Assembly: GCA_963681505.1 (NCBI GenBank)
Contig: OY811978.1
Coordinates: 4,434,230 to 4,498,229 of the forward strand
From: Eunapius fragilis
Lineage: Eukaryota > Porifera > Demospongiae > Spongillida > Spongillidae
Length of the DNA: 64,000 bases
Reading direction: 5' to 3'
A program made the position numbers and the translations under genes. This document shows, piece after piece, positions 34,382 to 43,960 of this stretch; the first letter of the stretch is position 1; every line of letters begins with the position of its first letter. Below the pieces are notes generated by a model, which was not told the origin of the DNA, did not search any database, and saw nothing but the letters and a program-made list of their open reading frames with translations.

Positions 34382-34870
34382 ACCTGGTGCCCAATTGGTC
34401 CACAGGCAAACCAGCTGCTTTCGACATCACAGTGACCTCTCCGCTTAACCCTATTTCTTTGCCCGAAGCGAAGGTCACTGGTGGTTCTGCAGCTCGGATG
34501 GCCGAGATGCGCAAACACATCTCCAACGACCCCAAGTGCAGGGCCTTGGGGTGGGTTTGCATTCCACTGGCCGTCGAGACCTATGGGTGCTGGGGAACAG
34601 AAGCCAGGGGCTCCTTCTCTCGTGTAGCAGCTCGGCTGGCCTTACAGCTACATTGCAGTAAGTCCAAAGCCTTGGTCAGCATTTACCAATGGCTGAACCT
34701 CACTTTGGTTCGCTGTGCAGCCAGGGCCTTACTTTCCCGTGTCGGCACCCAGACCCCAGAGGGTTAAAATCTTTAGTTTAGGACTCCCAAGTGATGTCAT
34801 TTTGTTCATGTTATTGATACGTGCTACTGTTTAATGTTGTAATGTTATTTTGAATAATTATTATTAATAA
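34380..34870 (+). mobile_element. 5'-truncated RLE-LINE, family C
   Basis: Starts at the (AAT)n tract inside the RLE region: 'GKPAAFDITVTSPLNP', then 'ALGWVCIPLAVETYGCWGTE', and stops at 34765. The 3' UTR 'gtcattttgttcatgttatt' ends in AAT repeats. The same 3' UTR appears alone at 39619. Confidence 0.85.
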
Positions 34871-34880
34871 TAATAATAAT

Positions 34881-37560
34881 ATAGAAAATAACTGGGAGAG
34901 TGGAGACTTTGCAGTTTTCAAGGTGGATATGTCAAATGCGTTCAATAGGGTATCCAGACAGGCTGTCCTTGATGAGTGCAGTCTCTTCTTTCCTGAATTG
35001 CTGCCCTGGGTGTCATGGTGCTATGATTCACACTCCATTCTGTGGCACCCCAAAGGTACAATCAGCTCACAGTCAGGTGTGCAGCAAGGGGACCCGCTGG
35101 GCCCAATGTTGTTTGCTCTTGTTCTTCGTAAGCTTATGTCCAGCATAGAAGCAGATGACGGGTGCTTTGACCTAAGTCTTAATTTGTGGTATCTGGATGA
35201 TGGCGTGCTCGCAGGTGAGAGGTCGGCAGTAGTGCGTGCCCTGCATTTGATTGAAGAGCTGGGGCCACATTTAGGGCTTCACATCAATCTCTCCAAATGT
35301 GAAATGTTCAGCAAGAATGGCAACTCCCATTTTCCAGATACAGTAAAGTCCTCCATCCTTCCTAATTTGGAGATCCTGGGGTCACCAATTGGGGACTTCA
35401 TATACTGTTCCCAATTCTTTGCTGAGAAACGCAGCCATTTTAGGGCTTTGCTGAGAGCTTTAACTGATGTCTCTGCTGTTGACCTCCACGTTGCTATTTC
35501 ACTTCTCCGCATGTGTGGTGGTTATTGCAAGTTTGTTCATCTAGCTAGAACCACACCTACCAGCCTCTGCTCTGACTCTCTAAAGCTGTTTGATGAAGAG
35601 GTGAGACATTGCTTTGCTTCTTGCCTAGACGTAGATGTGCCTGACACTCAGTGGCATCAAGCTCAACTTTGCCCTAAGCTAGGTGGGCTAGACCTTCGCT
35701 TCCTCTCTCTTCACTCATGTGCTGCCTTTATCTCTTCACTAGCAGCCTCAGACTTAGGGAGCCCAGACAACATTCACCTACAGCAAGCTGTTTCCCATTT
35801 TAACACCCAGGTTTCTCCACAGAATTCTTTTACTGTGGAGGCAGTGCTTAACACTCGCCCTCAACAGAAAGCCCTATCCTTTAAACTTGACACCCACATG
35901 TTCCAAGCTCTAGTTTCTTCTGCTTCACCAGCCAACAAAGCTCGCATGATGTCAGTATCTGCCCCCCCATGCAAGTTCTTGGGTCTCTGCCATCCCCTCT
36001 GTAGGCTTGAACATGCACCTAGATTCAGAAGAGTGCCAAGTGGCTATCAGATGGTGGCTAGACCTCAACACATCAACTGCTTCTTCTTGCCACTTCTGCC
36101 CTGGGGCCGTACTTGACCCTCTTGGCCACAATGCAACCTCGTGTTGGCATGGTGGAGATGTGGTCACCCATCACAACCACCTTAGGGACACCTTTGCCGA
36201 ACTCTGCCACCGAGCTCACCTGCCTGTATGGGTTGAAGTGGGATATGGCCTATCTGGAGATCATATCAACACACGTCCAGCTGATGTGTTGGTTCAGGGC
36301 TGGGATAGAGGCAAGCCTGCTGCCTTTGATATAACGGTCACTTCACCCCTCACTCCTACCATCTTAAGAGATGCCAGTACTTCCTCAGGGGCAGCAGCCC
36401 ATGCTGCAGAATGTAGAAAACATTCCACCAATGATGCCAGGTGTCAGGAGCTGGGGTGGGTGTGCATCCCACTGGCCGTAGAGACCTTTGAGCATTGGAG
36501 GAAGGAGACCCAAAACGTGTTCTCACGCCTGGCATCTTTACTGTCCATCCACCAAGGTCGCTCCAAATCCGTTGCCCTGTTTGATATCTACAGCAGAATG
36601 AACATGGTTCTAGTTAGATCAACATCCAGGGCCATCATGGGCAGGGTAGTAGTTCTTTAGGACATTTGTGTGTAGTGTAGTGTAGTGTAGTGTAGTGTAG
36701 TGTAGTGTAGTGTAGTGTAGTGTAGTGTAGTGTAGTGTAGTGTAGTGTAGTGTAGTGTAGTGTAGTGTAGTGTAGTGTAGTGTAGTGTAGTGTAGTGTAG
36801 TGTAGTGTAGTGTAGTGTAGTGTAGTGTAGTGTAGTGTAGTGTAGTGTAGTGTAGTGTAGTGTAGTGTAGTGTAGTGTAGTGTAGTGTAGTGTAGTGTAG
36901 TGTAGTGTAGTGTAGTGTAGTGTAGTGTAGTGTAGTGTAGTGTAGTGTAGTGTAGTGTAGTGTAGTGTAGTGTAGTGTAGTGTAGTGTAGTGTAGTGTAG
37001 TGTAGTGTAGTGTAGTGTAGTGTAGTGTAGTGTAGTGTAGTGTAGTGTAGTGTAGTGTAGTGTAGTGTAGTGTAGTGTAGTGTAGTGTAGTGTAGTGTAG
37101 TGTAGTGTAGTGTAGTGTAGTGTAGTGTAGTGTAGTGTAGTGTAGTGTAGTGTAGTGTAGTGTAGTGTAGTGTAGTGTAGTGTAGTGTAGTGTAGTGTAG
37201 TGTAGTGTAGTGTAGTGTAGTGTAGTGTAGTGTAGTGTAGTGTAGTGTAGTGTAGTGTAGTGTAGTGTAGTGTAGTGTAGTGTAGTGTAGTGTAGTGTAG
37301 TGTAGTGTAGTGTAGTGTAGTGTAGTGTAGTGTAGTGTAGTGTAGTGTAGTGTAGTGTAGTGTAGTGTAGTGTAGTGTAGTGTAGTGTAGTGTAGTGTAG
37401 TGTAGTGTAGTGTAGTGTAGTGTAGTGTAGTGTAGTGTAGTGTAGTGTAGTGTAGTGTAGTGTAGTGTGGTGTAGTGTAGTGTAGTGTAGTGTAGTGTAG
37501 TGTAGTTAGTTCTTTGTTCTTGTGAGTGGTGTACTATTGTTTCTTGCTCTACAGTAAATA
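34881..37560 (+). mobile_element. 5'-truncated RLE-LINE, family A copy 3
   Basis: Begins after (AAT)n within the RT domain ('FAVFKVDMSNAFNR'). It keeps 'SGVQQGDPLGPMLF' and 'YLDDGVLAGE', and it retains the 14 residues ('EVGYGLSGDHINTR') that copies 1 and 2 have lost before 'PADVLVQG'. One extra C in a C-run near 35965 shifts the frame. Stop at 36658. It then has the (TGTAG)n tract and an AAT-rich end. Confidence 0.87.
36670..37506 (+). repeat. (TGTAG)n tract in LINE 3' UTR, copy 3
   Basis: About 837 bp, almost pure, with one TGTGG unit near 37467. It is the longest of the three tracts. Confidence 0.95.
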
Positions 37561-37578
37561 ATTAATAATAATAATATT

Positions 37579-37672
37579 AGCGGCATCTATTGTAAGTTAG
37601 TTATACTTATAATAATGTTATTGTGTTTGTCCTTTTATCCTGCTGTAACTGTATTCTGTTGTCAATAATAAT
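37579..37672 (+). mobile_element. LINE 3' UTR-only insertion, family B
   Basis: Only the family-B 3' UTR is present ('agcggcatctattgtaagtt' to 'ctgtattctgttgtcaataa'), between AAT-rich tracts. This is an extreme 5' truncation. Confidence 0.75.
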
Positions 37673-37704
37673 TATCCAAATAAAATAATAATAATAATAA
37701 TAAT

Positions 37705-38733
37705 CAGGATTTGGTAGTGCCGATAACATACACATGCTTCAGGCTGTGACCCGCTTCAATACTCTGGCTTCCCCTGATGAGTCAATCACAGCTGAGGAGG
37801 TTCTGGTCAACCTGCCTCCACAAAGAGCTCTGTCTAAGAAGCTGGATATGCATGTTTTCCAATCGCTGTTATCTTCCTCCTCTCCAGTGAATAAGGCTCG
37901 GATCCTTTCTGTTTCTGCCCCTCATGCGGGATCTTGGATCTCAGTCATCCCTTCTACTGGTCTGGATCTGCACCTTAACTCTGCTGAATGTCAGATAGCA
38001 CTCAGATGGTGGTTGGGTCTTGACACCTCTGGAGGTTCTCTGTGTCCACATTGTCCTGATATTGCCCTTGACCCTCTAGGTCATCATGCAGCCTCCTGCA
38101 GACATGGTGGTGATGTGGTTGCAAGGCACAATCACTTGCGGGATATCTTTGCTAACTTTTGCCGCCAGGCCCAAATTTCTGTGAGGGTTGAAGTTGGGTA
38201 TGGCTTAGCTAGGGACCATGTTAACTCTCGCCCTGCGGATGTCCTTGTTCAGGGATGGGACAGAGGAAAGCCTGCGGCCTTTGACGGTACTGTTGCTTCA
38301 CCCCTTACACCAGTAACCCTCAACAATGCCAGTACATCTGTGGGAGCAGCAGCCTATGCTGCTGAACTTAGAAAGCATGTGGCCAATGACACCAGATGCC
38401 AGGAGTTGGGGTGGACATGTATCCCCCTAGCTGTAGAAACATATGGTAACTGGGGGAAGGAGGCCCAGAGTGTTTTTCCCCGTCTTGCCTCTCTACTTGC
38501 CATCGGCCAGGCCATTCCCAAACCCAAAATGCTGGGTGACATCTATGGCCACTTCAACATGTCACTGGTGAGGTCAGTGGCTAGGGCCATCATGGGGAGA
38601 GAAAATGTCCGGATTGGTTAGAAGAACTGTAGGTTTGTTAGCGGCATCTATTGTAAGTTAGTTATTCTTAAAATAATGTAATTGTGTTTGTCCTTTTATC
38701 CTGCTGTAACTGTATTCTGTTGTCAATAATAAT
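37705..38733 (+). mobile_element. 5'-truncated RLE-LINE, family B copy 1
   Basis: Starts after (AAT)n. One open frame runs to the stop at 38619 and covers 'FQSLLSSSSPVNKARILSVS', the CCHC 'CPHCPDIALDPLGHHAASC' and 'SRPADVLVQGWDRGKPAAFD'. It reads 'FDGTVASP' where relatives have 'FDITV', changing a residue next to the presumed catalytic Asp. It is nearly identical to 42459-43437. Confidence 0.87.
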
Positions 38734-39085
38734 CGGAAGTTTCGTTAGAAACTTCCATATAGGATTTGACCCCGACTATGAATGTCATTAAAAAACGCGA
38801 CCCGTCTGTAACAACACTCCCGACGATCGGATCTTGTAGCTTGTTTTAGCAATCGATCTAGAAGTCAAAAATGAGTAGTTTCGTTTTTGTTTCATGTCGC
38901 TGAACCGCGTGGTTGTTGAGAACAAGAGTGTACTGCCCGTCCTCGTACCCAGTCTCGGAACAAGGGGCGGGTCGTCTTCTTCTTCTTCTCCTTCTTCTTG
39001 CCCACGCATAACTCAGGACAGGAACATTTCTAAGCGATGAAAATTTCACCAATAGCTTCAGAATCGGCTGGAGGACTCGCTTTTA
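38734..39085 (+). mobile_element. Non-autonomous repeat, family H (copy 3, opposite orientation)
   Basis: The terminal hairpin 'ggaagtttcgttagaaacttcc' (22 bp) is split here as 'ggaagtttcgt' and 'tagaaacttcc'. It continues 'atataggatttgaccccga' and 'aaaaaacgcgaccc', mirroring the copies at 19030 and 32587. Confidence 0.55.
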
Positions 39086-39127
39086 TATAATATAATACTT
39101 TGATAAACAATCGACTATCAGCCTCCT

Positions 39128-39278
39128 ATGTCTTGTTAGTCTCGTACCCAGACCGTCTATGACGTAAGCGATTATCGCTGTAAACACTACGTCCATACGT
39201 ATGGACGTAGTGATTATACTATTTACAGCGATAATCGCTTACGTCATAGACGGTCTGGGTACGAGACTAATGTCTTGT
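39128..39278. mobile_element. Palindromic MITE with 9-bp target-site duplication (Mutator-like)
   Basis: The element body is 39137-39269. Its 48-bp arms start 'tagtctcgtacccagaccg' and end with the exact mirror, and a second perfect palindrome ('actacgtccatac' and mirror) lies in the middle. It is flanked by the exact direct repeat 'atgtcttgt' (39128-39136 and 39270-39278). A 9-bp duplication is typical of Mutator-like elements. Confidence 0.85.
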
Positions 39279-39312
39279 ATAATTAAATGGTATGAAAAAA
39301 AAAATAAAGAAA

Positions 39313-39598
39313 ACAAGTAAATAAAAACATTCTCTACGAGAAAGTTGGTGGGATATAGGATTTGATTATGACATTGGTGGTGTAAAAAGCAAGGAAACAA
39401 GGTCTTATCAGAAGGGAAAATGTCATAGTCCTATATTTAGCACACAAACAACACATGCCCTATAAATGTGCTAAATATAGGACTATGACATTTTCCCTTC
39501 TGATAAGACCTTGTTTCCTTGCTTTTTACACCACCAATGTCATAATCAAATCCTATATCCCACCAACTTTCTCGTAGAGAATGTTTTTATTTACTTGT
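39313..39598. mobile_element. Fold-back MITE, family F (copy 4, near-perfect palindrome)
   Basis: Arms of about 138 bp look identical in inverted orientation ('acaagtaaataaaaacattc' and mirror), around a loop near 39450. The lack of differences suggests that this is the youngest copy. Confidence 0.9.
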
Positions 39599-39618
39599 AA
39601 TAATAATAATAATAATAA

Positions 39619-39690
39619 GTCATTTTGTTCATGTTATTGATACGTGCTACTGTTTAATGTTGTAATGTTATTTGGAATAATTATTAATAA
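39619..39690 (+). mobile_element. LINE 3' UTR-only insertion, family C
   Basis: Only 'gtcattttgttcatgttatt' through 'taatgttgtaatgttatt' is present, the same as the 3' UTR at 34790-34860. It lies between (AAT)n tracts. Confidence 0.75.
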
Positions 39691-39747
39691 TTAAAATTAA
39701 AAATATATATATAATAATAATAATAATAAAAATAATAATAATAATAA

Positions 39748-40870
39748 GCAGAGGAGGGTTGGGCATGAGGTCTCTGTCCCTACACTCACCTGCAGCATTC
39801 ATTGCATCTTTATGCTCTTCTGGCTATGGCTCCCCTTCCAACCACCATCTCTCTGATGCAATACAGAAATTCAATGAGTCTGTATCTCCTTCTGATGCAA
39901 TTCAGTCTGATGGTTTAGTTTCAACTTCAGTCCATCAAAATCAACTTTCGAGCAAGATTGACATCCATCAGTTCAATAACATCCTGATCGTTTCTTCTGT
40001 TGCTGAAAAGGCTCGTTTGTTGTCTGTCTCATCCCCACATGCTGCTTCATGGCTAACTGTAGTCCCTTCTGAAGGTCTCGGCCTTCATCTTGAGCCCTCA
40101 GTATTCCAGGTAGCAGTCAAGTGGTGGCTTGGTTTGGACACCTCCAATGGTTCTCTGTGTGCCTTATGCCCAAACAGTGCATTAGATCCCCTTGGTCATC
40201 ATGCTACAACGTGCAAATAAGGAGGAGACGTAGTCACCCGACACAACTAGCTGCGCAATGTGTTGGCGGAGACTTGCCGTAGAGCCCACTTGAGCGTAAA
40301 GGTGGAGATGGGTAGCAATCTTACATCTGAGCATGACCATTCACGCCCTGCAGACATTTTGCTACCCAACTGGGCCCTTGGCAAACCAGCTGCCTTTGAT
40401 ATTTCAGTGACATCACCACTAAACCCCAAAATTGTTTCAGTAGCGGGATTGTCAGCTGGGGCAGCCGCCTTGTCCACTGAAGAGCGAAAGCATACTGTGA
40501 ATGACCCCAAATGCAATGCTTTGGGCTGGTATTGTGTACTTCTGGTCACGGAGTCCTATGGTGCTTGGGGAAAGGAAGCCATGGACTCGTTTAAGATGCT
40601 TGCCTCCCGTCTTGCCATCATATCGAGCAAACCAAAGTCAGTTGTGCTGTCTGACCTGTATAGCAGGCTCAACTTGCATCTGGTGAGGGCAAATGCGACA
40701 GCAATCCTTTCCAGGTGGCTCCCATCTTAAAGTTTATTGAACTGTAGCATGATTTATTAATAATTCATGCATGTTGTTTCTCCTCCTAAATATTGTATTC
40801 CTATATTATTATTAATGTATCTTGATAGCATTCCTATAATTATTATTATTAAAGTTATACTTAAAAATAA
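39748..40870 (+). mobile_element. 5'-truncated RLE-LINE, family D
   Basis: Begins after (AAT)n at 'GMRSLSLHSPAAFIASL'. The CCHC is 'CALCPNSALDPLGHHATTC', followed by a TAA at 40218 and a TAG about 30 nt later in the same frame. It then stays open through 'SRPADILLPNWALGKPAAFD' to the stop at 40728. The 3' UTR ends in AAT repeats. Confidence 0.85.
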
Positions 40871-40888
40871 TAATAATAATAATAATAA

Positions 40889-41880
40889 CTTCTACTGATG
40901 AATTGCTGACTTCACCCAAAAATCAGAAGGAGCTTTCTAGTAGGATTGAACATAGTCAGTTTCATGCACTCTTTGAGTCCTCTTCACTGCCAAATAGGGC
41001 ACGGCTATTATCAGTCGCATCCCCTCATGCTGCTTCGTGGCTTTCAGTTGTGCCATCTCCTGGACTCAACCTACATCTGGAATCTGCAGAGTTCCAAACT
41101 GCAATAAAATGGTGGCTTGGGATTGACCTATTCAGTGGGGAGAAATGCCCTTGTTGTCTTACCTTGTCATTAGATCCCTTGGGTCACCATGCATTAACTT
41201 GCCGATATAATGGTGACGTGGTCTCTCGCCACAATAGGTTCGGAATAGTTTTTTTGAGTCTTGTAGGCAGGCGGGTATTGGTGGCCAAATGGAAGTTGGA
41301 AGTAGTTTGGGACATGATGCCCGACGTACAAGGCCAGCTGACGTGCTTGTTCCTAATTGGGTTCTGGGAAAACCTGCAGCTTTTGACATAACTGTCACAT
41401 CACCGCTTACTCCAATTACTCTACATGAAGCTAGTGTGACAAGTGGGTCAACTGCTCAGGTGGCTGAAAACAGAAAACATGCCAGCAATGACACAAAGTG
41501 CTCAGAGCTTGGGTGTGTGTGTGTACCTTTGGCAGTTGAGGTTTATGGATGTTGGGGTCCTGAAGCACAGACAAACCTTTCTCGACTTGCAGCGCGCCTG
41601 GCAATTAGATTAAATTGTTGCAAGTCCCAGGCCACTTCGGCTCTCTATGGCAGGTTAAACCTGGTCCTAGTTAGAGCGAATGCCAGAGCTCTGCTGTCCC
41701 GTTCAATGGCAACTGGATGTTAGTCTCCTCACCTTCTTCGTTTCAGTGAATTGTTTTTTGTTTAGTAACATTGTGTAGCTTAAAACTGTAAATGTTGTAC
41801 ATGGAGTATCAACTTAGTGAAATAACTTATAATTGTGTTTGTGTGTTGTACATCATCCTCATGTTTCGTAAAAAAAAAAA
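40889..41880 (+). mobile_element. 5'-truncated RLE-LINE, family E
   Basis: Begins after (AAT)n. Encodes 'NRARLLSVASPHAASWLSVV', the CCHC 'CPCCLTLSLDPLGHHALTC', then after a frameshift near 41250-41290 'TRPADVLVPNWVLGKPAAFD' to the stop at 41721. The tail ends in poly-A then (AAT)n. Confidence 0.85.
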
Positions 41881-41882
41881 AA

Positions 41883-41912
<30 letters not shown>

Positions 41913-41913
<1 letters not shown>

Positions 41914-43437
41914 GGTTCTAGCAGGGGAGAGGTCTGCAGTAATACGTGCTCTGCACCTCAAAGAAGAGCTTGGTCCTCACTTGGGGCTTTACATCAATTT
42001 TTCCAAGTGTGAACTTTTCAGTAGGAGTGGTAATTCGCTATTTCCACCAGTGGTGAAGTCATCTCTCCTTCCCAACCTGGACATCCTAGGGGCCCCAATT
42101 GGAAATTTTGTCCACTGTTCTCGCTTCATTGCTGAGAAATGTGCAATGCCCAAGATCTTGCTTAAGGCTCTTGTGGATGTCTCTACAGTTGACCTTCACG
42201 TGGCCTTTTCGCTTCTTTGTATGTGTGGAGTTACTGTAAGTTAGTGCATCTAGCCTTAGCCACTCCTCCAAGCCATTGTGCTGACTATCTTAAGCTCTTT
42301 GATGAGGAGGTAAGGCTATGCTTCACCTCCTGCATTGCAGTGGACGTCCCTGACCCAAATTGGCAGCAAGCACAACTCAGTCAAAGTTTTGGTGGGCTTG
42401 GCTTTCGGTCCCTTGCTTTGCACTGTTCTGCTGCGTTTATAGCTTCCCTTGCTTCATCAGGATTTGGTAGTGCCGATAACATACACATGCTTCAGGCTGT
42501 GACCCGCTTCAATACTCAGGTTCCCCCTGATGAGTCAATCACAGCTGAGGAGGTTCTGGTCAACCTGCCTCCACAAAGAGCTCTGTCTAAGAAGCTGGAT
42601 ATGCATGTTTTCCAATCGCTGTTATCTTCCTCCTCTCCAGTGAATAAGGCTCGGATCCTTTCTGTTTCTGCCCCTCATGCGGGTTCTTGGATCTCAGTCA
42701 TCCCTTCTACTGGTCTGGATCTGCACCTTAACTCTGCTGAATGTCAGATAGCACTCAGATGGTGGTTGGGTCTTGACACCTCTGGAGGTTCTCTGTGTCC
42801 ACATTGTCCTGATATTGCCCTTGACCCTCTAGGTCATCATGCAGCCTCCTGCAGACATGGTGGTGATGTGGTTGCAAGGCACAATCACTTGCGGGATATC
42901 TTTGCTAACTTTTGCCGCCAGGCCCAAATTTCTGTGAGGGTTGAAGTTGGGTATGGCTTAGCTAGGGACCATGTTAACTCTCGCCCTGCGGATGTCCTTG
43001 TTCAGGGATGGGACAGAGGAAAGCCTGCGGCCTTTGACATTACTGTTGCTTTACCCCTTACACCAGTAACCCTCAACAATGCCAGTGCATCTGTGGGAGC
43101 AGCAGCCTATGCTGCTGAACTTAGAAAGCATGTGGCCAATGACACCAGATGCCAGGAGTTGGGGTGGACATGTATCCCCCTAGCTGTAGAAACATATGGT
43201 AACTGGGGGAAGGAGGCCCAGAGTGTTTTTCCCCGTCTTGCCTCTCTACTTGCCATCGGCCAGGCCATTCCCAAACCCAAAATGCTGGGTGACATCTATG
43301 GCCACCTCAACATGTCACTGGTGAGGTCAGTGGCTAGGGCCATCATGGGGAGAGAAAATGTCCGGATAGGTTAGAAGAACTGTAGGTTTGTTAGCGGCAT
43401 CTATTGTAAGTTAGTTATACTTATAATAATGTAATTA
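41913..43437 (+). mobile_element. 5'-truncated RLE-LINE, family B copy 2
   Basis: Begins after (AAT)n just beyond the RT active site ('AGERSAVIRALHLKEELG'). One base is lost near 42236 ('MCG' then 'KLVHLALATPP' in a new frame), after which it is open to the stop at 43372. It keeps 'FDITVALP' at the RLE core. The 3' UTR is cut at 43437, where unit-2 sequence homologous to about 21463 resumes. Confidence 0.87.
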
Positions 43438-43535
43438 TTGATGACTGATGATAATACCACTAAATTAAATGGTCTTATTTCAAAATTGTGTAGTTACTAT
43501 CTCTCATCTCATGAAGAAATTAAAAACAGATGAAA

Positions 43536-43800
43536 TAAGTAAACATTATCTATGAGAAAGTGGTGGCATAGGATTGGAGAACAATAGTGGTGTAAAAAAG
43601 GAAGTCAAATAATAAGGGAAAATGTAATAGTCCTATATATTTTGCCCATTTGTAGGACATTATGTTTGTGTGCGTAATATAGGATTATTACATGCATTTC
43701 CGTTATTAATTGACCCTTGTTTCCTTCCTTTTTACACTACCATTGCCTTCAAATCCTATATCCCACCAACTTTCTCATAGAGAATGTTTTTTTCACTTGT
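43536..43800. mobile_element. Fold-back MITE, family F (copy 5)
   Basis: Counterpart of 21553-21810, with arms 'tatgagaaagtggtggcata' and 'ctttctcatagagaatg'. More diverged at the centre. Confidence 0.8.
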
Positions 43801-43872
43801 CAATATGATTATCAGGTATTGCATGGTACATATATATGTGTAAAGCCAATTGTTTAATATTAATTTTTATAG

Positions 43873-43960
43873 GCCAAACAGATACAGATGGTCAAAACAA
43901 GCTTCCAAAACAGTGTACATACTTTGATGTATACCATTATTGGACATCTAATCTTGCAAG
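43873..43960 (+). CDS. Receptor B: short extracellular exon
   Basis: Encodes 'QTDTDGQNKLPKQCTYFDVY' and 'HYWTSNLA'. Acceptor 'atttttatag', donor 'caag|gtaagt', phase 1 in and 2 out. It is 15 nt (five codons) longer than its counterpart in copy A. Confidence 0.6.
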
